From: an uncultured Ruminococcus sp.
GTDB taxonomy: Bacteria > Bacillota > Clostridia > Oscillospirales > Acutalibacteraceae
Length of the DNA stretch: 8,994 nucleotides
Reading direction: 5' to 3'
Assembly: GCA_902773155.1 (NCBI GenBank)
Contig: CACYDK010000113.1
Span: 1 to 8,994, forward strand
Of the stretch, positions 1 through 3,818 are shown piece by piece; position 1 is the stretch's first letter, and every line of letters starts with the position of its first letter. Made by a program: the position numbers and the translations under genes. The notes under the pieces were generated by a model that saw only the letters and a program-made list of their open reading frames with translations, was not told where the DNA came from and did no database searches.

Positions 1-1
1 C

Positions 2-64
2 GACCCCGAGGAGGAGCGTCGTCCCCGCAGACCCCGCGGCGACAGAAGACCCAGAAGAAGCTAA
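2..64 (+). CDS. C-terminal tail of a truncated gene, Arg/Pro-rich
   Basis: Only the last 20 codons lie in the window. This frame reads DPEEERRPRRPRGDRRPRRS and then TAA at 62-64. Alternating Arg and Pro in a disordered tail is common at the ends of RNA-binding or ribosome-associated proteins, but the family cannot be told from this fragment. A second frame (3-89) is also open and ends 6 bases before the terminator stem. I prefer this one because its wobble positions look like those of the other genes here and its product looks like a normal basic tail. The strong terminator at 95-126 shows that a plus-strand transcript ends here. Confidence 0.45.
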   Translation, partial: DPEEERRPRRPRGDRRPRRS

Positions 65-94
65 ACAATTTATAAACACACAATTATAAACACT

Positions 95-126
95 CAGAGG
101 GCGCCCGACGCGCCCTCTGTTTTTTT
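95..126 (+). terminator. Intrinsic terminator of the first gene
   Basis: A perfect 10-bp GC-rich stem (CAGAGGGCGC, 95-104, with GCGCCCTCTG, 110-119) has a 5-base loop and is followed directly by seven T residues (120-126). It ends the plus-strand transcript entering from the left. Confidence 0.95.
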
Positions 127-192
127 GGCAGGAAATTGTATAACGCATTACTCAAAATCATTATTCTGGTGTGCGCTCTTTATCTATCCGGC

Positions 193-220
193 AAAGCAAA
201 AGACCCGCGAAACGCGGGTC
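193..220 (-). terminator. Intrinsic terminator of the RHH gene
   Basis: An 8-bp perfect stem (GACCCGCG, 202-209, with CGCGGGTC, 213-220) has a 3-base loop. Read on the minus strand it is followed by TTTTGCTTT. It lies 18 bases past the RHH stop codon. On the plus strand no T-run follows, so it works for the minus strand only. Confidence 0.85.
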
Positions 221-238
221 AGATACATAACTATTTGT

Positions 239-397
239 TCACTTGTCCAGGTTATCCAGCGCATAGTTACAACACTGAATAACGAGTTGATTAAAGGAGA
301 TATCCTTTTCCGCAGCAATCTGCTCAAGCTGGCTTATCAGCTCATTCGGCATGCGAATTGTTTTGTTAGAGGATTCCGGTTTTTTTACAGTAAACAT
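239..397 (-). CDS. Small ribbon-helix-helix (Arc/MetJ-type) DNA-binding protein, 52 aa
   Basis: The protein starts MFTVKKPESSNKTIRMPNEL. A beta strand (KTIRMP, residues 12-17) is followed by helix A (about 18-31) and helix B (SFNQLVIQCCNYALDNL, about 34-50), the normal RHH layout. The strand would insert into the DNA major groove, and the Ser-Phe-Asn-Gln turn before helix B is typical of Arc-like folds. The length suits a minimal RHH homodimer with no extra domain. GGAGGTG at 405-411 lies 7 bases from the ATG, which fixes this start; the ATG at 411-413 is out of frame. No toxin-like partner overlaps it, and a terminator follows at once, so it looks like a lone regulator rather than half of a toxin-antitoxin pair. 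It probably regulates its own promoter, where palindromic repeats cluster. The fold is a confident call; the target genes are inferred. Confidence 0.88.
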   Translation of the reverse strand: MFTVKKPESSNKTIRMPNELISQLEQIAAEKDISFNQLVIQCCNYALDNLDK

Positions 398-427
398 AAA
401 ATCGCACCTCCATAAAATTTATCCGTA

Positions 428-454
428 ATTATATTGTAAATGATAAAATTGCAA
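428..454 (-). promoter_or_regulatory. Putative promoter of the RHH gene, overlapped by an ATTGCAAT palindrome
   Basis: On the minus strand a perfect TATAAT (-10) lies at 428-433 and TTGCAA (-35, 4 of 6 consensus bases) at 449-454, with a short 15-base spacer. Transcription would start near 421, leaving a leader of about 24 bases that includes the GGAGGTG site. The -35 box sits wholly inside an ATTGCAAT palindrome (448-455), so a protein bound there would block RNA polymerase. A second minus-strand TATAAT lies at 456-461 but has no good -35 partner. Confidence 0.5.
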
Positions 455-566
455 TATTATACAAGTAAAATTGCAATAAAAATTAAATTGCACGTAATCT
501 AAAATTTTACATTAAATTGTGCAAAATAAATTTTAATACAGTTATTTATGAAAATTAAATTGCAAT
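448..566. repeat. Cluster of ATTGCAAT 8-bp palindromes, candidate operator array
   Basis: Three exact copies of the self-complementary octamer ATTGCAAT occur at 448-455, 470-477 and 559-566. Relaxed copies occur at 487-494 (ATTGCACG) and 516-524 (ATTGTGCAA). All lie in the AT-rich gap upstream of the RHH gene, and one covers its -35 box. RHH repressors such as MetJ bind tandem 8-bp palindromes, so this could be the autoregulatory operator. AT-rich background raises the chance of coincidence, but the GC at the centre of each copy makes the motif stand out. Confidence 0.45.
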
Positions 567-751
567 TTTAGAAAAAGTCAGTATTTATGCGGTTTTTTCG
601 CAGTAATAGACTTTTTTAGGGCTCAAAATCCAACATGTAAAAAATTATCGCTTTTTTTATGCACCACATTTATATAAAAAATTTTATTTAAAAAAAACAT
701 TTTTTTCGGTTTTTTCTGCCGCATTTTCTACACCGGCCGAAAAGCTCAATT
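567..751. other. AT-rich gene-free gap with one terminator-like hairpin
   Basis: No coding frame with a ribosome binding site or recognisable product is visible. The stretch is dominated by A and T runs, including a run of A followed by T at 690-707. An imperfect hairpin lies at 572-617: AAAAAGTC (572-579) pairs with GACTTTTT (609-616), TATT with AATA, and TGCG (588-591) with CGCA (599-602), with small bulges and a T-rich loop. A-tracts on one side and T-tracts on the other mean it could end transcripts from either strand. It is the best candidate terminator for the membrane-protein gene read from the right. Confidence 0.4.
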
Positions 752-1216
752 CTATTCCGCCGTATTCTCTATCTTTAAGAAACGGGCAAAAATCCCCATA
801 ACCGACAAAAACAGGGTGAGGAGATATAGAACCAAAGCGACCATAGAACCAAAGCAAAGATATCCGCCGATAAAATAGATGATAAATACAACGCCGAGTA
901 TCGAGCATATTATCGAAACGATATTCTTAAGATTGTAATACCGGTCGAAGATCTGGAAGCCAACCGCGATAACCGGCAAAGCTATAAAGGCGATAAAGGC
1001 CACGCCGAGAAAATTAAGCATTTGCTCCGTTTCGGCGTTGCCTGTAGTGGCTCCGATCATCGAAACCATATCGAACACCGTAAAGTTGGATTTCTCTCCC
1101 GGGATTACCACCCCGCCCCATATGTACGGAACGGTGCAAAGGTAAATCTGAATAAGGAAGAACACGATCTGCGCGACTCTGATGCGTTTTGTACTTTTGT
1201 TTTGAATCTTTAACAT
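752..1216 (-). CDS. Small four-helix integral membrane protein, function unknown
   Basis: The 154-residue protein starts with a basic segment (MLKIQNKSTKRIR). It has four hydrophobic segments at about residues 14-34, 67-90, 97-118 and 121-146. The loop between helices 1 and 2 (about 35-65) is the longest soluble part, and short basic stretches (DRYYNLKN and ARFLK) follow helices 2 and 4. No catalytic motif, transporter signature or conserved domain is recognised. CGGAG ends 6 bases upstream of the ATG, supporting this start. The gene is transcribed away from the GH13 enzyme from a promoter that nearly touches the GH13 promoter, so the two could share regulation. No partner gene overlaps it. 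The gene looks real from its ribosome binding site, promoter and membrane pattern, but its role cannot be stated. Confidence 0.82.
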   Translation of the reverse strand: MLKIQNKSTKRIRVAQIVFFLIQIYLCTVPYIWGGVVIPGEKSNFTVFDMVSMIGATTGNAETEQMLNFLGVAFIAFIALPVIAVGFQIFDRYYNLKNIVSIICSILGVVFIIYFIGGYLCFGSMVALVLYLLTLFLSVMGIFARFLKIENTAE

Positions 1217-1259
1217 ACTAATCTCCGTTTAATAATATTCTTAACAATAATCTATAAAT

Positions 1260-1290
1260 ATTATAATACCACATTATTTACATTTGTCAA
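1260..1290 (-). promoter_or_regulatory. Promoter of the membrane-protein gene
   Basis: On the minus strand a perfect TTGACA (-35) lies at 1285-1290 and TATTAT (-10) at 1263-1268, with a 16-base spacer. An overlapping TATAAT at 1260-1265 would give a 19-base spacer. The leader before the ATG at 1216 is about 40 bases. Confidence 0.75.
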
Positions 1291-1291
1291 C

Positions 1292-1320
1292 TTGCACAAT
1301 TGAAATAATGATGATATAAT
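1292..1320 (+). promoter_or_regulatory. Promoter of the GH13 enzyme gene
   Basis: TTGCAC (-35, 1292-1297) and a perfect TATAAT (-10, 1315-1320) are separated by the ideal 17 bases. The -35 box begins one base after the -35 box of the divergent promoter. Transcription would start near 1327, giving a leader of about 120 bases before the ATG at 1450, long enough for RNA-level control. Confidence 0.75.
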
Positions 1321-1348
1321 GTAAAAGGTAATTTTTTACAAGAAGCTC

Positions 1349-1372
1349 CGTGTAAATTCAGTACACGTTTTT
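1349..1372 (+). promoter_or_regulatory. Terminator-like hairpin in the GH13 leader
   Basis: A 6-bp stem (CGTGTA, 1349-1354, with TACACG, 1362-1367) has a 7-base loop and is followed by TTTTT (1368-1372). It lies between the promoter and the start codon. The stem is short and half AT, so it may only cause pausing or partial attenuation. Confidence 0.35.
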
Positions 1373-1394
1373 CGAAATAAAGAATAACGCCGAA

Positions 1395-1447
1395 TCGGAT
1401 TATCAGCCCACGATAAGCCCGACTGACAAAGCTTGTGGGCGGAAAGG
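1395..1447 (+). promoter_or_regulatory. Possible H-type pseudoknot next to the GH13 ribosome binding site
   Basis: Stem 1 pairs TCGG (1395-1398) with CCGA (1419-1422) and TTATC (1400-1404) with GATAA (1412-1416). Its 7-base loop is AGCCCAC. Six loop bases (GCCCAC, 1406-1411) are exactly complementary to GTGGGC (1435-1440), which lies directly before the GGAAAGG ribosome binding site (1441-1447). The crossing lengths (1, 0 and 12 bases) suit a folded H-type pseudoknot. No known riboswitch class is recognised. The pairing is visible in the sequence; a regulatory role is inference. Confidence 0.4.
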
Positions 1448-1449
1448 TA

Positions 1450-3081
1450 ATGAAACTGGATATGAATTGGACAAGAGAAGCGATAATGTACAACATTTAT
1501 CCTCTCGGATTTGCGGGAGCCCCGCGCGAAAACGACGGCAAGCTTGAATACCGTCTCGATAAGATTTTTGACTGGATAGACAACTTCAAGCGGCTCGGCA
1601 TAAACACCGTTGTTTTCAACCCCGTTTTTCAAAGCTCGCGACACGGCTACGATACAATCGACTACTACAAAATCGACTGCCGCCTCGGCGACAATGAGTC
1701 CTTTAAAAAGATATGCGACGCGCTCCACGAGAACGGGATCCGCGTTGTACTCGACGGAGTATTTAACCACGTAGGCCGCGATTTCTTTGCGTTCAAAGAC
1801 GTTCAGCAGTTCCGCGAGGGCTCTCAGTATTGCTCGTGGTTTATGAATCTGAATTTCTGGGGCAACAATCACTATAACGACGGCTTCTGCTACGAGGGCT
1901 GGGCAGGTCATATCGACCTTGTAAAGCTCAACCTCGACAACGCTCAGGTGGTCGATCACCTTATCGGCGCGGTCAAATACTGGATCGAGGAGTTCGGCAT
2001 CGACGGCCTTCGCCTTGACGCGGCGGACGTTATGAACCGCAACTTCTTCCGTCAGCTCCGCTCGGTCTGCCTTTCGATGAGACCCGATTTCTGGCTATAC
2101 GGCGAAATCGTCGGCGGCAACTACAACGCCATCGCCAACGACGATATGCTCCACTCCGTAACGAATTACGAGTGCTACAAGGGCATATACAGCAGTCACA
2201 ACGACCACAACTACTTCGAGATCGCCCACTCGCTGAACCGCCAGTTCGGCGACGGCGGAATATACCGCAATATTTATACCTTTAACTTTGCCGACAACCA
2301 CGACGTTAACCGCGTGGCGAGTATGGTCAAAGAGAAGGAACACCTCAAAAATATCTACACCCTGCTCTACACGATGCCCGGCGTTCCCTGCATTTATTAC
2401 GGAAGCGAATGGGGGATCAAGGGCATGCGCACAAGAACGAGCGATTACGAGCTCCGCCCTTGTCTTGATATAAACGACATCCCCGACCCCAACTACGGGC
2501 TTTACGACCACATATGCAAGCTCGGAAGGGTGCGCAAGGCTCTCTCCGCGTTAAAATACGGCGATTTCAGGAACACAGTCATCCGCAACGAACAGCTTGT
2601 TTACAGGCGCTCCTGCGAGGGGCAGACGGTCTATGTCGCCTTTAACCTGGCCTCTTCGCCGTTCACCGTCGAATTCAACACAGACGGCGGCGGCAAGCTG
2701 AAGGATCTGCTGTCATCCGACTGCTTCGATACCGACGGCTACGCTCGTATTCCCCTCGAGCCGTTCTCCTCGAGGATCATGGTATTGGGAGACGGCTCAT
2801 TTGAAGTGGATTTCGGGGAAGAAGAAGCTTCTCCCGTAGTCGCTGAGGCTCCGAGCCCCGAGCTTACGCCGGAGCCCGTACGCCGCGGAAAATACCGACA
2901 CTTCAAGGGCGGCGAATACGAGGTTATAGGAATCGCCCGCGACAGCGAGACCCTCGAGGAAGTAGTCGTCTACCGCGCGCTTTACGGAAACGAGGAGCTC
3001 TGGGTTAGACCGAGGTCAAACTTCGAAGAAATAATAGAACGCGACGGAAAAAAGATCAGACGCTTTGAGAGACAGTATTGA
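1450..3081 (+). CDS. Cytoplasmic GH13 alpha-amylase-family enzyme with C-terminal DUF1653 domain
   Basis: This 543-residue protein is a retaining glycoside hydrolase likely to act on maltodextrins inside the cell. No signal peptide is present. GH13 motifs appear in order: DGVFNH (about 102-107), a region V LVKLN (about 157-161), GLRLDAAD with the nucleophile Asp190, GEI with the acid/base Glu219, and ADNHD with Asp285. The (beta/alpha)8 barrel ends near 365, and a beta-sandwich domain follows to about 455. An acidic Pro/Glu linker (about 455-478) leads to a DUF1653 domain (about 480-541; KYRHFKGGEYEVIG and VVYRALYGNEELWVRP), normally found as a small separate protein. I chose ATG 1450 because GGAAAGG precedes it; a GTG at 1435 has no binding site. 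The exact substrate (neopullulanase, maltogenic or other) cannot be decided. The role of DUF1653 is unknown. Confidence 0.9.
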   Translation: MKLDMNWTREAIMYNIYPLGFAGAPRENDGKLEYRLDKIFDWIDNFKRLGINTVVFNPVFQSSRHGYDTIDYYKIDCRLGDNESFKKICDALHENGIRVVLDGVFNHVGRDFFAFKDVQQFREGSQYCSWFMNLNFWGNNHYNDGFCYEGWAGHIDLVKLNLDNAQVVDHLIGAVKYWIEEFGIDGLRLDAADVMNRNFFRQLRSVCLSMRPDFWLYGEIVGGNYNAIANDDMLHSVTNYECYKGIYSSHNDHNYFEIAHSLNRQFGDGGIYRNIYTFNFADNHDVNRVASMVKEKEHLKNIYTLLYTMPGVPCIYYGSEWGIKGMRTRTSDYELRPCLDINDIPDPNYGLYDHICKLGRVRKALSALKYGDFRNTVIRNEQLVYRRSCEGQTVYVAFNLASSPFTVEFNTDGGGKLKDLLSSDCFDTDGYARIPLEPFSSRIMVLGDGSFEVDFGEEEASPVVAEAPSPELTPEPVRRGKYRHFKGGEYEVIGIARDSETLEEVVVYRALYGNEELWVRPRSNFEEIIERDGKKIRRFERQY

Positions 3082-3127
3082 TCCGAAAAAAGCTAAACTC
3101 AAAACGTGCGATATCGACTTAATTTTC

Positions 3128-3178
3128 TTGACATTTTTCTGTACCTAAATTATAATTAAAAAAAGCGCTTAAAGGAGG
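3128..3178 (+). promoter_or_regulatory. Consensus promoter and strong ribosome binding site of ppa
   Basis: TTGACA (3128-3133) and TATAAT (3151-3156) both match the consensus perfectly, and the spacer is exactly 17 bases. AGGAGG (3173-3178) lies 7 bases before the ATG. This predicts strong, constitutive sigma-A expression, as expected for pyrophosphatase. The leader is only about 20 bases. Confidence 0.92.
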
Positions 3179-3185
3179 CGTTGTA

Positions 3186-3722
3186 ATGAATATTTGGCAC
3201 GACATTTCCCCAAAGAGGATAACCACGGAGAGATTCAGCGCGGTTATCGAGATCGAAAAGGGCGGTAAAAACAAGTATGAGCTCGACAAGGAAACCGGTA
3301 TGCTAAAGCTTGACCGTGTGCTCTTCACCTCGACCCACTACCCCGCAAACTACGGCTTCATACCCAGAACCTATGCCGACGACGGCGATCCGCTCGACGT
3401 TCTTGTGCTTTGCAGCGAGCCGATCCAGCCGATGACTCTCGTAGACTGCAAGCCGATCGGAGCCTTCTATATGATCGACGGCAACTCAAACGATGAAAAA
3501 ATCATCGCCGTCCCCATCAACGACCCAAACTACAGCGGCTACAACGACGTAGCGGAGCTTCCAAAGCACGTGTATGAGGAAATGCGTCACTTCTTCCAGG
3601 TATATAAAACGCTCGAGCACGGCAACCAAACCTTTGTAACCGAGATCCTCGGTTGTGCTAAGGCCAAAGAGGTTATCGAGCGCTCAATCAAAAGCTACGT
3701 TCACGATTTTCAAATGGCATAA
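3186..3722 (+). CDS. ppa: Family I inorganic pyrophosphatase
   Basis: This cytoplasmic enzyme hydrolyses pyrophosphate to two phosphates, pulling biosynthetic reactions forward. The 178-residue length is normal for a bacterial family I enzyme. Active-site residues known from the E. coli enzyme are all present at matching spacing: Glu22, Lys30, Glu32, Arg44, Tyr52, Tyr56, the metal-binding DDGDPLD motif (Asp66, Asp68, Asp71), Asp98, Asp103, Lys105, and Tyr140-Lys141. A perfect promoter and AGGAGG site lie upstream and a strong terminator downstream, so it is a single-gene transcript. Many Clostridia use a membrane pyrophosphatase or a family II enzyme; this one has the soluble, magnesium-type family I form. 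Confidence 0.97.
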   Translation: MNIWHDISPKRITTERFSAVIEIEKGGKNKYELDKETGMLKLDRVLFTSTHYPANYGFIPRTYADDGDPLDVLVLCSEPIQPMTLVDCKPIGAFYMIDGNSNDEKIIAVPINDPNYSGYNDVAELPKHVYEEMRHFFQVYKTLEHGNQTFVTEILGCAKAKEVIERSIKSYVHDFQMA

Positions 3723-3732
3723 TTGATCCGGC

Positions 3733-3766
3733 AACCCCCGAGGCAGAGGCTTCGGGGGTTTTATTA
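3733..3766 (+). terminator. Intrinsic terminator of ppa
   Basis: A 12-bp stem with one G-T pair (3733-3744 with 3749-3760) has an AGAG loop and a core of five C-G pairs. TTTTATTA follows. It begins 11 bases after the ppa stop. Confidence 0.93.
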
Positions 3767-3795
3767 TAGACAGCTCGCCGCGCTTATGGTATACT
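3767..3795 (+). promoter_or_regulatory. Promoter of the GTPase-nuclease fusion gene
   Basis: TAGACA (3767-3772, 5 of 6 consensus) and TATACT (3790-3795) are 17 bases apart. TG at 3787-3788 makes an extended -10. The -35 box begins directly at the end of the ppa terminator. The predicted leader is under 20 bases, with AGAAGG (3805-3810) 8 bases before the ATG, so there is no room for a Tet(M)-style attenuating leader. Confidence 0.7.
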
Positions 3796-3818
3796 TAATC
3801 CGAAAGAAGGTATGAAAT

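Noticed and set aside
3..89. Alternative reading of the first partial gene ending at 87-89
   Set aside because: It is open and ends near the terminator, but codon wobble usage and product composition fit the frame ending at 62-64 better. It cannot be fully excluded.
125..415. Plus-strand open frame of 96 codons
   Set aside because: It runs antisense over the RHH gene and its terminator, has no ribosome binding site, starts right behind a strong terminator, and its product resembles nothing. The minus-strand RHH gene explains the region.
684..908. Minus-strand open frame overlapping the end of the membrane-protein gene
   Set aside because: It is a different frame of the same region, has no ribosome binding site, and runs into AT-rich noncoding DNA.
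1336..1959. Long minus-strand open frame over the GH13 gene
   Set aside because: It is a shadow of a high-GC-wobble coding region, with a Val/Ala-rich product and no ribosome binding site, and it runs through the leader and start of a clear GH13 gene.
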